Shown: piece after piece, positions 1-8,643 of the stretch
Layout: every line of letters begins with the position of its first letter
Numbering within the stretch: position 1 is the stretch's first letter
Assembly: GCF_005311025.1 (NCBI RefSeq)
Contig: NZ_CP031747.1
Span: forward strand, 2,354,954-2,418,953
Direction: 5' to 3'
Length of the DNA stretch: 64,000 nt
From: Alcaligenes faecalis
GTDB taxonomy: Bacteria > Pseudomonadota > Gammaproteobacteria > Burkholderiales > Burkholderiaceae_B
Notes under the pieces: model-generated
The model's input: only the letters and a program-made list of their open reading frames with translations
Told to the model about the DNA's origin: nothing
The model's database searches: none
Program-made: the position numbers and the translations under genes

Positions 1-438
1 TTTGACCCCACCGGCGAGCAACAGCCCTTCAATATGCGCCGCACCATCATTACCGATGAAAACGGTCGCTACAAGTTCCAGAGCATTGTGCCCAAGGGCT
101 ACGGCTGTCCTCCGGATGGTCCTACCCAAGGCCTGCTGAACGAGCTGGGCCGCCACGGTAACCGTCCTGCGCACATTCACTTCTTTGTGACGGCTCCTGG
201 CCACCGCAAGCTGACCACGCAGATCAATATCGACGGCGATCCGCTGGTGTACGACGACTTCGCCTACGCTACTCGCGATGGTCTGGTGCCACCGCTGACC
301 GAGCACACGGATCCTGCCCGCATCGCTGCCGAAAACCTGGATGGTCCTTTTGCAGAGATCGTGTTTGATATTTCCTTGACCCCCTTGGTCGATGGCAAGG
401 ACAACCAGATCGTGAATCGTCCACGTCTGGCTGCCTAA
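1..438 (+). CDS. catA: Catechol 1,2-dioxygenase, C-terminal part (5' end outside window)
   Basis: The frame is open from base 1, so only the last 145 codons are seen. The enzyme is a non-haem Fe(III) intradiol dioxygenase that opens catechol to cis,cis-muconate. The visible part has the intradiol signature: a GRYKFQSIVPKGY-type strand, then GRHGNRPAHIHFFV, whose two histidines are the family's iron ligands (the two tyrosine ligands are partly upstream). The tail, with the VYDDFAYATRDGLVPPLTEH stretch, is typical of CatA rather than of protocatechuate dioxygenase. It is followed by a strong terminator and then by genes for the lower beta-ketoadipate pathway on the same strand. Confidence 0.93.
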   Translation, partial: FDPTGEQQPFNMRRTIITDENGRYKFQSIVPKGYGCPPDGPTQGLLNELGRHGNRPAHIHFFVTAPGHRKLTTQINIDGDPLVYDDFAYATRDGLVPPLTEHTDPARIAAENLDGPFAEIVFDISLTPLVDGKDNQIVNRPRLAA

Positions 439-451
439 GTCTTGCTTCAGT

Positions 452-501
452 CCAGGGCCTGTGTTTGCCAAGTCAAACCAGGCCCTGGGCTGACTTGTTT
501 T
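452..501 (+). terminator. Rho-independent terminator after catA
   Basis: A ten-base arm (452-461) pairs with 479-488, and a further five pairs (463-467 with 474-478) extend the stem past a one-base bulge to a six-base loop. A T-rich tract ends at 501. catA can therefore end its own message although the next genes belong to the same pathway. Confidence 0.7.
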
Positions 502-563
502 TGCTGTGCCTGACGTAAGGGCTGAGCCCATCCGTAGCGTCAGTGCTTTATACGGAGAACGGA

Positions 564-1259
564 GTGATCGATAAACAGGTAAGCAGTGTTGCACAGGCTT
601 TGCATGATGTGCAGGACGGCGCCACGATTCTGGTCGGTGGTTTTGGAACGGCTGGCATACCCACAGAGTTGATCGACGGTCTGATCGAGCAAGGTGCTCG
701 CGACCTGACTATCGTCAACAACAATGCGGGTAATGGCGATGTGGGGCTGGCGGCTTTGCTTAAAACAGGCCGGGTTCGCAAAATTATTTGCAGCTTCCCC
801 CGTCAGGCTGATTCCTGGGTATTTGATGACTTGTATCGCAGCGGCAAGATCGAGCTGGAGTTGGTGCCTCAAGGCAATCTGGCCGAACGATTGCGCGCCG
901 CCGGTGCGGGTATCGGTGGCTTTTTCTGCCCGACAGGCTATGGCACAGAACTGGCCAAGGGCAAGGAAACACGTTTGATCAATGGTCGCTGGCATGTCTA
1001 TGAAGAGCCCATTCATGGAGATGTCGCCCTGATCAAGGCCGAGCGGGGGGACCGTTGGGGGAATTTGACCTACCGCATGGCGGCGCGCAACTTTGGTCCG
1101 GTCATGGCGACCGCAGCTCGTACCACCATTGCCAGTGTGTTTGAACTGGCGGAACTGGGTCAACTGGACCCCGAAACCATTGTGACGCCCGGCATTCATG
1201 TGCGTCGCGTCGTGGTGGTGCCACGCAGTCGCACAGAAGCAGGTGGGTTCAAGGCATGA
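564..1259 (+). CDS. catI: 3-oxoadipate CoA-transferase, alpha subunit
   Basis: This is subunit A of the succinyl-CoA:3-oxoadipate CoA-transferase, which activates 3-oxoadipate before thiolysis. It has the family's ATILVGGFGTAGIPTELIDGL start, NNNAGNGDVGLAALL, CSFPRQADS and RWGNLTYRMAARNFGP segments, and aligns throughout with PcaI/CatI as I remember them. I place the start at GTG 564 (product begins MIDKQ), because GGAG lies 7-10 bases upstream and PcaI proteins begin at this point. A GTG at 543 would add seven residues. The stop overlaps the downstream ATG at 1256, but the better partner start is 1286. The symbol could equally be pcaI. Confidence 0.92.
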   Translation: MIDKQVSSVAQALHDVQDGATILVGGFGTAGIPTELIDGLIEQGARDLTIVNNNAGNGDVGLAALLKTGRVRKIICSFPRQADSWVFDDLYRSGKIELELVPQGNLAERLRAAGAGIGGFFCPTGYGTELAKGKETRLINGRWHVYEEPIHGDVALIKAERGDRWGNLTYRMAARNFGPVMATAARTTIASVFELAELGQLDPETIVTPGIHVRRVVVVPRSRTEAGGFKA

Positions 1260-1285
1260 ACGGACAGAGCATGAAGGGGGACAGC

Positions 1286-1954
1286 ATGATGCTCAATTAT
1301 CAGCGCCGCAGTAAAGACGAATTGGCGCAGCGCGTCGCCCAGGACATCCATGACGGCGCCTATGTGAATCTGGGTATTGGCATGCCAACCCTGGTGGCCA
1401 ACCATTTGCCCGCTGGTGTGGAAGTGGTACTGCATAGCGAGAACGGTATCCTGGGCATGGGCCCGGCACCGGCCGCCGGGCAGGAAGATTACGATTTGAT
1501 CAATGCGGGCAAGCAAGCGGTGACGCTGCTGCCCGGTGGCGCGTTTTTCCATCATGCCGACAGCTTTGGCATGATGCGTGGCGGCCATCTGGATATTTGT
1601 GTGCTGGGCGCTTTCCAAGTGTCGGCAACCGGCGATCTGGCCAACTGGAGCACGGGTGAGCCCGGCGCGATTCCCGCCGTAGGCGGTGCCATGGATCTGG
1701 CCATTGGTGCCAAGCAAACCTGGGTCATGATGGATGTGCTGACCAAGCAAGGCGTCAGCAAGCTGGTTGAACAATGCAGCTACCCCTTGACCGGCCTGGC
1801 TTGCGTGAAGCGCGTATATACCGATTTGGCCACCCTGGCTTGCACGCCAGAAGGTTTGCAGCTGATTGATCTGGTGCCTGGTTTGACGCATGAAGCGCTG
1901 GAGGAAATGATTGGTTTGCCCATTGCCGCGGCAAAGCAGGGAGAGGGCCAATGA
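1286..1954 (+). CDS. catJ: 3-oxoadipate CoA-transferase, beta subunit
   Basis: This is subunit B of the same transferase. The SENG motif at the start of VLHSENGILGMGPAPA holds the catalytic glutamate that forms the CoA thioester. The GGAFFHHADSFGMMRGGHLD and GDLANWSTGEPGAIPAVGGAMD blocks are also characteristic. I chose ATG 1286 because a purine-rich AAGGGGGA sits about six bases upstream. In-frame ATGs at 1256 (overlapping the catI stop), 1271 and 1289 are alternatives. The stop overlaps the next start by four bases (ATGA), so catJ and the hydrolase are probably translationally coupled. Confidence 0.92.
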   Translation: MMLNYQRRSKDELAQRVAQDIHDGAYVNLGIGMPTLVANHLPAGVEVVLHSENGILGMGPAPAAGQEDYDLINAGKQAVTLLPGGAFFHHADSFGMMRGGHLDICVLGAFQVSATGDLANWSTGEPGAIPAVGGAMDLAIGAKQTWVMMDVLTKQGVSKLVEQCSYPLTGLACVKRVYTDLATLACTPEGLQLIDLVPGLTHEALEEMIGLPIAAAKQGEGQ

Positions 1955-2754
1955 CGGTCAGCCCCAGCGCCTTGAATACCGAGCGGGGCATGTTCCGCGT
2001 CAGCGTGGAAGGTGATCCGCTGGCCCCGGCCCTGATTCTGAGCAACTCCCTGGGCACCACGCAAGAGATGTGGGACCCGCAGGTGGCAGGTTTCGCCCAG
2101 TCCTATCGTCTGATCCGTTATGACACCCGTGGTCATGGCGGCAGTCCGGTCACGCCTGGCCCATACCGCTTCAAGGACTTGGGGCGTGATGTGCTGGCGA
2201 TTCTGGATGCGCTGGATATTGAGCGGGCTGCGTTTTGTGGTCTGTCCATGGGCGGTCATACCGGCTTGTGGTTGGGGGTGAATGCCCCGGAGCGTTTGAA
2301 TGCGCTGATCGTGTGTAATAGCGCTGCCAAGATTGGTACCGCTCAAGCCTGGCAGGAACGCGCCGAAGCCTTGCGTCAAGGCGGCGCCGCTCAGATGCGT
2401 ACTTTGGCGGATTCGGCGCCTTCGCGCTGGTTTGGTGAAGCCTTTATCCAGCAATCGCCGGAGCTGGTAAAAGCGATGCAGGATAGTCTGGCCAAGCTGG
2501 ACCCGCTGGGTTACGCCGCCTGCTGCGATGCCTTGGCCGAGTCGGATCTGCGTGATCAGATCAGCCGTATTTCGGCACCGACCCTGCTGGTCGCTGGCCA
2601 ATGGGACCCGGTCACCACGGTGGCCGATGCCCAGGCTATGCAAGCCAATATTCCTGGCTCCAAAGTGGCGGTCGTACCGGCCTCGCATCTGTCCAATCTG
2701 GAAGCGCCCGAAGCCTTCGAGCGCGCCGTATTGAATTTTTTAGCCCAGGCCTGA
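1951..2754 (+). CDS. pcaD: 3-oxoadipate enol-lactone hydrolase
   Basis: This alpha/beta hydrolase opens 3-oxoadipate enol-lactone to 3-oxoadipate. The nucleophile elbow is GLSMGG near residue 95. The oxyanion region is SNSLGTTQEMWDPQ, the acid lies in GQWDPVTT, and the catalytic histidine is in PASHLSNLEAPEAF. The length of 267 residues is normal for PcaD/CatD, and the protein is not fused to a carboxymuconolactone decarboxylase as PcaL is. It overlaps catJ by four bases. Its product is the substrate of CatI/CatJ, so the gene order follows the chemistry. Confidence 0.92.
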   Translation: MTVSPSALNTERGMFRVSVEGDPLAPALILSNSLGTTQEMWDPQVAGFAQSYRLIRYDTRGHGGSPVTPGPYRFKDLGRDVLAILDALDIERAAFCGLSMGGHTGLWLGVNAPERLNALIVCNSAAKIGTAQAWQERAEALRQGGAAQMRTLADSAPSRWFGEAFIQQSPELVKAMQDSLAKLDPLGYAACCDALAESDLRDQISRISAPTLLVAGQWDPVTTVADAQAMQANIPGSKVAVVPASHLSNLEAPEAFERAVLNFLAQA

Positions 2755-2787
2755 GTGCCCGAGCGCTTGTTTTTAGAAAGGAACACC

Positions 2788-3063
2788 ATGCTTTATCTGG
2801 TTCACATGATTGTTGATATCCCTGACTCCCTGCCAGCCGAAGAGGCTGCCCGTATCAAGGCTGAAGAAAAAGCCTACTCGCAGGATCTGCAACGCTCGGG
2901 CAAGTGGCCGCATATCTGGCGCGTGGTGGGTCAGTACGCCAACTACAGCGTATTCGATGTCGAGAGCAATGAAGAGCTGCACAATCTGCTCAGCGCCTTG
3001 CCCTTGTTCCCTTACATGCAGATTTCCGTGACTCCCTTGGCGACGCACCCGTCGGCTATTTAA
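2788..3063 (+). CDS. catC: Muconolactone delta-isomerase
   Basis: This small decameric isomerase converts muconolactone to 3-oxoadipate enol-lactone, the step before PcaD. The product is 91 residues, close to the usual 92-96, and has the typical MLYLVHMIVDIP start, the LQRSGKWPHIWRVVGQYANYS core and the LHNLLSALPLFPYMQI segment. The start is ATG 2788, with AGAAAGGA about five bases upstream. A GTG at 2755 would add an atypical eleven-residue extension. It lies 33 bases after pcaD. The muconate cycloisomerase gene (catB) is not in the window. Confidence 0.92.
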   Translation: MLYLVHMIVDIPDSLPAEEAARIKAEEKAYSQDLQRSGKWPHIWRVVGQYANYSVFDVESNEELHNLLSALPLFPYMQISVTPLATHPSAI

Positions 3064-3082
3064 GTTACGCAGCAGTAAAAAA

Positions 3083-3111
3083 CTCAGGCTGCGATCCCAG
3101 CGCAGCCTGAG
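3083..3111. promoter_or_regulatory. Perfect 11-bp hairpin between catC and benE
   Basis: Arms 3083-3093 and 3101-3111 are perfect inverted copies around a seven-base loop. There is no T-tract on the plus side; the A-tract at 3077-3082 would serve only a leftward transcript. For the plus-strand operon it is more likely an attenuating or mRNA-stabilising hairpin between catC and the transporter gene. Confidence 0.45.
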
Positions 3112-3160
3112 CACCGAGTAAAGTTGAGAATTCAAAAAAAAAGACTGGGGAGACAAAACG

Positions 3161-4324
3161 ATGGGATTGAAAAGTGGATCGGCGTCGGTCTGGGTGGCCG
3201 GATTTTTGTCGGTATTGATCGCCTATGCCGGTCCTTTGCTGATCTTTATTCAGGCCGCACAAGTGGGCCGAATTGCTGACGCGGAGTTGATCTCCTGGAT
3301 TTGGGCGATTTCCATAGGCGCTGGTTTGAGCGGTTTGCTCCTGAGCGCGTATTTGAAGCTGCCCATTATTACAGCCTGGTCCGCACCGGGAACGGCTTTG
3401 CTGCTGACTCTGTTTCCAGGCATCACCATGCCTGAAGTGGTGGGGGCGTATCTTAGCGCTGCCTTGATTATCGTCGTCATTGGTCTGACAGGCGGTTTTG
3501 AAAAGATTCTTTCCTTCATCCCCAAGGGTATTGCTGCGGGCATGATGGCCGGTATTTTGCTCCAGTTCGGTATGGCGGCGTTCAAGTCCAGCAGCGACAT
3601 GCCCGCCATCGTATTGGTGATGTTGGCGGTGTACTTGCTGGGCAAGCGTTTTTTGCCGCGTTATGCGATTGTGTTGGTGGCTTTGTCCGGATTTGTGATG
3701 GCCATGGTCAGCGGGCAAGTGCATATGGAAGCGTTCCAGCTGGAGCTGGCCAGTCCGGTGTGGGTCAGCCCCGAATTCAATATCGCGACCTTGTTGAGCC
3801 TGACCTTGCCCTTGGTGCTGGTCAGTTTGACGGGGCAGTATCTGCCCGGCATGGCGGTCTTGCAGTTGGCGGGTTACCCCACGCCATCCCGCCCCGTGTT
3901 GGCTGGCACCGGTTTGGCCTCGATGTTGGTGGCCTGTTTTGGGGGCATCACCATTGTGCTGTCGTCCATTACCGCCGCTTTGTGTACGGGCAAGGATGCC
4001 CATCCTGATCCCGACAAGCGCTATGTGGCTGGTATTGCCAATGGCGTGTTTTATCTCTTGGGCGGCACCTTTGCCGGCTCGATTGTGTATTTGTTTACAG
4101 CTTTGCCCGCCTCCTTGATTGCAGCCTTGGCGGGTCTGGCGTTGATAGGGGCCATTGTGGCCAATGTGCGGGTGATGGTCAGTGAAAGCGGCTATATCGA
4201 GCCGTCTGTCATCACATTTTTAACCACCGCATCAGGTATGAGCTTGTTTGGACTGGGCGCTGCATTTTGGGGCGTGGTGTTTGGCTTGGTGGCTTATCGC
4301 CTGCTTGGGTCCAAACATAAGTGA
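3161..4324 (+). CDS. benE: BenE-family benzoate/H+ symporter
   Basis: A 387-residue inner-membrane protein with about twelve hydrophobic segments and the BenE fold: SVWVAGFLSVLIAYAGPLLIF at the N-terminus, TAWSAPGTALL, PKGIAAGMMAGILLQFG, and PLVLVSLTGQYLPGMAVLQ. BenE proteins import benzoate, which is converted to catechol, so the transporter suits a catechol operon. The start ATG 3161 has GGGGAGA eight bases upstream. benABCD are not in this window. The next gene starts 17 bases after the stop. Confidence 0.87.
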   Translation: MGLKSGSASVWVAGFLSVLIAYAGPLLIFIQAAQVGRIADAELISWIWAISIGAGLSGLLLSAYLKLPIITAWSAPGTALLLTLFPGITMPEVVGAYLSAALIIVVIGLTGGFEKILSFIPKGIAAGMMAGILLQFGMAAFKSSSDMPAIVLVMLAVYLLGKRFLPRYAIVLVALSGFVMAMVSGQVHMEAFQLELASPVWVSPEFNIATLLSLTLPLVLVSLTGQYLPGMAVLQLAGYPTPSRPVLAGTGLASMLVACFGGITIVLSSITAALCTGKDAHPDPDKRYVAGIANGVFYLLGGTFAGSIVYLFTALPASLIAALAGLALIGAIVANVRVMVSESGYIEPSVITFLTTASGMSLFGLGAAFWGVVFGLVAYRLLGSKHK

Positions 4325-4341
4325 AACAAAAGGAAGAGACT

Positions 4342-5604
4342 ATGAATCAGTTGGCACTATCCCTTGATCAAGTATTGGAGCCTGTGTTGGCCGTGTTGCC
4401 ACAGCGCCGCTGGGATCTGGATCGTTTGCGCGTTCTCTTGCAATTGAACGTGCCGCCAACGGTGACCGTAGTCGGTAAATACAATCACGGCAAAAGTCGT
4501 CTGCTCAATGAGTTGATGGGCAGTGATGTTTTCAATGTGGCTGATCGCCGTGAAACTGTCGCATTGGCCGAGCATGTGCATGAAGGGGTGCGCTGGCTGG
4601 ATGCGCCCGGTCTGTACGCAGACGTGGCCTTGCAGGACGATGCTCTGGCACGTGAAGCCATGGGTTTGCAGGCGGATATTCGTCTGTTCGTCCACGCGGC
4701 CAAAGAGGGCGAGCTGGACGCGCTGGAAAGCAATTTGCTGCAAGAGCTGGCCGCAGACCATCAACGCTCCCAGCGTCAGAACCTGATGGTCATCAGTCAG
4801 ATTGACCAGTTGGCCGATGACGAGCAGCAAGAGAAAGTCCTGGGCGCGATTGCGCAACAGTGTGCCGGCGTGACACTGCACCCCGTGTCCAGCACCCGCT
4901 ATCGCCAGGGCCGTGATGGTGGCAAGCAGCGCATGCTGGAGAAAAGCGGAATTCCCGCTTTGCAGGCTTCTTTGGAAGCGGCCTTGAAACGTGTGCCGCA
5001 AGCCCGCGAGTTCGAGCGTGAAGCCTTGCTGACCGAACTGACGCAAGAACTGAACGCCTTGCAGCAAACGCAAGAGCAAAGTCTGCATAGCCTGCAGCAG
5101 ACGCAAAAGCAGCAGCACATTGATTTTGTGGACGGTCTGCGCAAGATTCTGGAAGGCATCGAGAAGGATCTGGAGCCGGTGGTCAATGCCCCCGGCGTGG
5201 ATCATTCCCTGGTGCCGGATACCTTCGAGTTTGGTTTCAAGATGACGGCAGGCAAGCAAGAGCGTGCCCGTTTGCAGATTGCCTATTCGCGTGCGTGTAT
5301 TGCGATCAATGGGCATCTGGTGGAATACGGTGCCGTAGGCTTGCCAGCGGCCCAACGTACCTCGGTGCGCAGCATGGATACCGTCATGATTGCGGTGATG
5401 GGTGTGTCGGTGAAGTACCGAGATGATCTGCGTCGTATTTTCTGCGAGCAGGCGGGTCGCGACAAGCTGGTTCAGGATTTCACCCATTATTTTGAAGTCT
5501 CGGATGGCCGTGTTGCTTTGGAGAAGCAGATCGAGGCGACTGAAAATCAGCTTGAGCAAACGCGTCAGGCTTTGGAAGGTCTGTCCACATTGGAGCATGC
5601 GTAA
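4342..5604 (+). CDS. Dynamin-like GTPase, first of a tandem pair
   Basis: A 420-residue P-loop GTPase of the TRAFAC/dynamin-like group. G1 is GKYNHGKS at residues 45-52, a G2-like threonine follows in RRETVALAEH, and G3 is DAPG at 87-90. The G4 position reads SQID (about 152-155) instead of the usual T/NKxD. Long helical, glutamine-rich coiled-coil stretches follow at about 225-275 and 390-415. I start it at ATG 4342 after AGGAAGAG; a GTG at 4321 is also possible. It overlaps the next GTPase gene by one base, so the two are likely made together. The specific role is unknown; bacterial dynamin-like pairs act on membranes in the cases that have been studied. Confidence 0.75.
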   Translation: MNQLALSLDQVLEPVLAVLPQRRWDLDRLRVLLQLNVPPTVTVVGKYNHGKSRLLNELMGSDVFNVADRRETVALAEHVHEGVRWLDAPGLYADVALQDDALAREAMGLQADIRLFVHAAKEGELDALESNLLQELAADHQRSQRQNLMVISQIDQLADDEQQEKVLGAIAQQCAGVTLHPVSSTRYRQGRDGGKQRMLEKSGIPALQASLEAALKRVPQAREFEREALLTELTQELNALQQTQEQSLHSLQQTQKQQHIDFVDGLRKILEGIEKDLEPVVNAPGVDHSLVPDTFEFGFKMTAGKQERARLQIAYSRACIAINGHLVEYGAVGLPAAQRTSVRSMDTVMIAVMGVSVKYRDDLRRIFCEQAGRDKLVQDFTHYFEVSDGRVALEKQIEATENQLEQTRQALEGLSTLEHA

Positions 5605-7145
5605 TGTCGGTGGAAAGCACGTTTATCAAGGCGGTTGCGCAGCTCAATCCTGCCAGTCAGGATATGCAGCCCGCTATTGCCAAGATGGAGCAGTGGCTGG
5701 CGGATTTGGGCCAGACGACCGTGGCGCAAGCCTTGTCCTGCACGGCTTTGGCCGAGCAGGGGACATTGGCGCACAGTGCTCGACAACTGAATCAGCAGTT
5801 GCAAGAACAAAAAGAGGCCTGGGCGGCTTCCTGGTCTGCATTGGCACCCGCGCAGGAGTTGGCGGATCGTTTCCGCGATCGCATTATGTTGCTGGTGTTT
5901 GGCTCCTTTAATGCCGGTAAAAGCTCCTTGTGTAATTTCCTGGCGGACCGCTTTCGTCGTCAGGGTCATAGCGTGGATTTCTTCCGTCTGGCCGATGGGC
6001 AGATGCAGCCCATGCCTGAAGGTTTCCAGGAAGGGGCAACAGAAACCACGGTTGCCTTGCAAGGGGTGTGTCTGGGCGAGAAGCTGGTGTTGCTGGATAC
6101 CCCCGGCTTGCACTCGGCCAATGCGCATAACGCTGCTTTGACACAGCAGTTTCTGGAAAGCACGGATGCGCTCTTGTGGTTGAGCAGTTCCAGCGCACCG
6201 GGGCAAGTACAGGAGTTGGGCGATTTGCTGGTGGAATTGCGCCGCAACAAGCCCTTGCTGCCGGTGATTACCCGCAGCGATCGCATCGAGGAAGATGAGA
6301 TCGACGACGAGATTGTCAAAGTGCTTTGCAACAAGACGGCCGATAACCGCCAGTTGCAGGAAGAGGACGTGATGACGCGGGCAGCGCAGGCCCTGAACCA
6401 TTGGGGCTTGGGCAGTGACTTGCTCAAACCGGCCTTGTCCCTGTCTGTGCATATGGCGCGCAGTCAGCAGGATGAAGAGCAGGGCTTGGAGCAGGCGGGC
6501 TTCGAGCGCTTGTATCTGGCAGTGCAGAACCTGCTGAAGCCTGCCTTGGCATACAAGCAGCGTAAACCTGCCGAGCTGCAATTGCACCATATAGAAGAAG
6601 TGATTCTGAGTCCCTTGACGCAAACGCTGGAGCAGGCCGCTACCCAATTGCGTCAGCGTATTGAAGAGCAAACGCTGGTACTGCAAGGAGCCGTGCAAGC
6701 TCTGACAGAAGGCACCTGGCGGCGAGTGGTGCCCCAATTGCCCGAAGTACTGGAAAAACATGCCGCCCAGCAAGATGTTGCCGCTGTGCGTACCGAACTT
6801 GGCCAGAACTTGAGCGAGGCGTTTGCGGAGTTAAGCCAGACTATCCTGGCGAATTTCCAGTTGATGCAGCCAGACGTGCCGACACTGAATCTGCCTGCGC
6901 ATATTGGCTATGAAGTGTTCCAGGAGCAGGGGGAAGGGCAAGCGCCGTTGATCGACTACAACCGTCTGTACATGAGCTTGAGTGATGGGGTGATGAATAG
7001 TGCCCAGGAGCTGGCGGAACAGGTCGTGGAGCAGGCTGAGCAAAGTCTGGAACAGCTCCAGCAAGAGCTGATTCAATTGGAAAATGCTGTGGCTGAACAG
7101 GCCCAGGCTTTGGAGGCAATCAAGCATCAATTGCATACTGCCTGA
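5604..7145 (+). CDS. Dynamin-like GTPase, second of a tandem pair
   Basis: A 513-residue dynamin-family GTPase. G1 is GSFNAGKS (residues 100-107), G2 is in ATETTVALQ, G3 is DTPG at 165-168 and G4 is TRSD near 223-226, so all nucleotide motifs are intact. About 90 residues of helical sequence precede the G domain. A long glutamine/glutamate-rich coiled coil follows (roughly 320-400 and 460-513), as in bacterial dynamin-like proteins with a stalk. No membrane-spanning segment is obvious. The start ATG overlaps the stop of the first GTPase. The pair sits downstream of the benzoate genes, but nothing in the sequence links its function to them. Confidence 0.78.
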   Translation: MSVESTFIKAVAQLNPASQDMQPAIAKMEQWLADLGQTTVAQALSCTALAEQGTLAHSARQLNQQLQEQKEAWAASWSALAPAQELADRFRDRIMLLVFGSFNAGKSSLCNFLADRFRRQGHSVDFFRLADGQMQPMPEGFQEGATETTVALQGVCLGEKLVLLDTPGLHSANAHNAALTQQFLESTDALLWLSSSSAPGQVQELGDLLVELRRNKPLLPVITRSDRIEEDEIDDEIVKVLCNKTADNRQLQEEDVMTRAAQALNHWGLGSDLLKPALSLSVHMARSQQDEEQGLEQAGFERLYLAVQNLLKPALAYKQRKPAELQLHHIEEVILSPLTQTLEQAATQLRQRIEEQTLVLQGAVQALTEGTWRRVVPQLPEVLEKHAAQQDVAAVRTELGQNLSEAFAELSQTILANFQLMQPDVPTLNLPAHIGYEVFQEQGEGQAPLIDYNRLYMSLSDGVMNSAQELAEQVVEQAEQSLEQLQQELIQLENAVAEQAQALEAIKHQLHTA

Positions 7146-7246
7146 GCTAGTATTCATTCGGTTTTGCATCGCCATGCAAAGCGCAGATAACAGGCTGGAT
7201 GGCTGTCAAACCCCAAGCTGATTTCATGGATTGTGGCTTATTTGTT

Positions 7247-7275
7247 GAAATGCTAATGAGAATTGTTAGCATTTC
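7247..7275. promoter_or_regulatory. Ten-base-arm dyad upstream of the ZIP transporter
   Basis: GAAATGCTAA (7247-7256) is perfectly inverted at 7266-7275 around nine bases. The GAAATG...CATTTC ends resemble Zur boxes, but the spacing is longer than the usual 23-bp site. Its position 140 bases before a metal-transporter gene suggests a metal-sensing repressor; which one is inference. A smaller hairpin (7341-7361) lies in the leader between the dyad and the gene. Confidence 0.5.
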
Positions 7276-7414
7276 GATATTTATGTTTTAAATCGAAGAT
7301 GAAGTCGCTATGATGGTTTGTACAGCATCCATGCCTTTGCAAGAGCCGTTTTACGGCTCTTTGCGTCTGTATCAGGCAAACCTGGATTGCGTAATTTTCT
7401 GGGGGCGCACGGCT

Positions 7415-8353
7415 ATGAAACCGAAAACAAGCCACTACTTTTCACCCAATAAGGGAAGCTCGCCTAACTGGCGCCAACACCTGCGCCTGTGGGTTGGACT
7501 CATCATCTCCATGGGGGGCGTCTGGGCGCTCTGTCATCAGTTCTGGCTGTACGCACAAGATCACCCGGTGGTCTTGCAGGCCCTGGTGGGCGGCTCCATC
7601 GCGGCACTGGCCACAGCACTGGGCACCGTGCCCGTCATGTTTTCTCAAACCATGTCGCAGCGTACGCAAGATACGCTGTATGGCTTTGGGGCGGGGGTGA
7701 TGCTGGCCGCTTGTGCTTTCTCGCTGGTTCTGCCGGGCCTGGAAGCGGCACAGAACCAGCAAGTGTTTGGCGGTGGTGCCTGGGGCGCGGGCTCCGCCGT
7801 GGGCCTGTCCATCTTGTTGGGTGCTGCAGCCTTGATGCTGCTTGATCGCATCCTGCCGCACGAACACTTCATCAAAGGGCGTGAAGGTCCTGGCAGTACG
7901 ACGTCCACCAAGCTGCGCCGTACCTGGCTGTTTGTGATCGCCATTACGCTGCACAACTTCCCGGAAGGTCTGGCCATTGGCGTGGGCTATGTGGGCAATG
8001 AAGGGGTGCGTGCCAATGCGTTGGCTACGGGTATTGCCATTCAGGACGTGCCTGAAGGTTTGGTGGTGGCACTGGCCTTGTTGGCTGCTGGTTATAGCCG
8101 TACCTTCTCGGTAGTTTTGGGTATGGCCAGTGGTCTGGTTGAGCCGGTTGGGGCCGTGCTGGGTGCGGTGGCCGTCAGCAGCTCGCTGGTGCTTCTGCCT
8201 TTTGGTCTGGGCTTTGCAGCGGGTGCCATGCTGTTTGTGATCAGCCACGAGATCATTCCCGAATCGCACCGGCAAGGACATGAAACCTTTGCAACCGGCG
8301 GTTTGATGATCGGTTTTGTCTTGATGATGTTGCTGGATACGGCCTTGGGATAA
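7415..8353 (+). CDS. ZIP-family divalent metal transporter
   Basis: A 312-residue integral membrane protein of the ZIP (GufA/ZupT) family, which moves Zn(II), Fe(II) or Mn(II) into the cytoplasm. The two signature helices are clear: HNFPEGLAIGVGYVG (transmembrane IV) and IAIQDVPEGLVVALAL (V), with their metal-binding His, Asp and Glu. A further SHEIIPESHRQGHE near the C-terminus is typical. A histidine-containing loop (LPHEHFIKG) lies between helices III and IV. I start it at ATG 7415, with GGGGGC upstream. An ATG at 7310 in the same frame would add 35 non-membrane residues and is less likely. The upstream dyad suggests metal-dependent control. Confidence 0.88.
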   Translation: MKPKTSHYFSPNKGSSPNWRQHLRLWVGLIISMGGVWALCHQFWLYAQDHPVVLQALVGGSIAALATALGTVPVMFSQTMSQRTQDTLYGFGAGVMLAACAFSLVLPGLEAAQNQQVFGGGAWGAGSAVGLSILLGAAALMLLDRILPHEHFIKGREGPGSTTSTKLRRTWLFVIAITLHNFPEGLAIGVGYVGNEGVRANALATGIAIQDVPEGLVVALALLAAGYSRTFSVVLGMASGLVEPVGAVLGAVAVSSSLVLLPFGLGFAAGAMLFVISHEIIPESHRQGHETFATGGLMIGFVLMMLLDTALG

Positions 8354-8369
8354 GCAAGTCCACGCGGAG

Positions 8370-8411
8370 AAATAGCCTGAACAAGCTTGTCTTGTTTCAG
8401 GCTATTTTTTT
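8370..8411 (+). terminator. Terminator after the ZIP gene
   Basis: Twelve-base arms at 8370-8381 and 8396-8407 form a stem with a 14-base loop, running into a seven-T tract. Confidence 0.8.
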
Positions 8412-8643
8412 GGTTTTGGCTGTAGACCCGCGCATGAATGCCTGGCAAGGCTGTGCCCGACAAGGTTTTTGCTCCATAGCTGCTGAACCCTGCATGGCCA
8501 CAGCACAGCAAGCAGTCCAAACATCAGCCCATAAAGACCTATACTAAGGCCCCTGTTCGGGGCAGTCCCGTACTTGTTTTTTATCCCGCCTCGTCAGAGC
8601 ATCTTTTGTCTGCCCAGGCGCTTCTTTGGCAGTGATTTCCAGC

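Noticed and set aside
5565-6773. 402-codon open frame on the minus strand
   Set aside because: Antisense to the second GTPase, whose nucleotide motifs are intact.
7341-7361. Hairpin in the ZIP leader as a terminator or manganese riboswitch
   Set aside because: No T-tract and none of the conserved loops of the yybP-ykoY motif could be matched.
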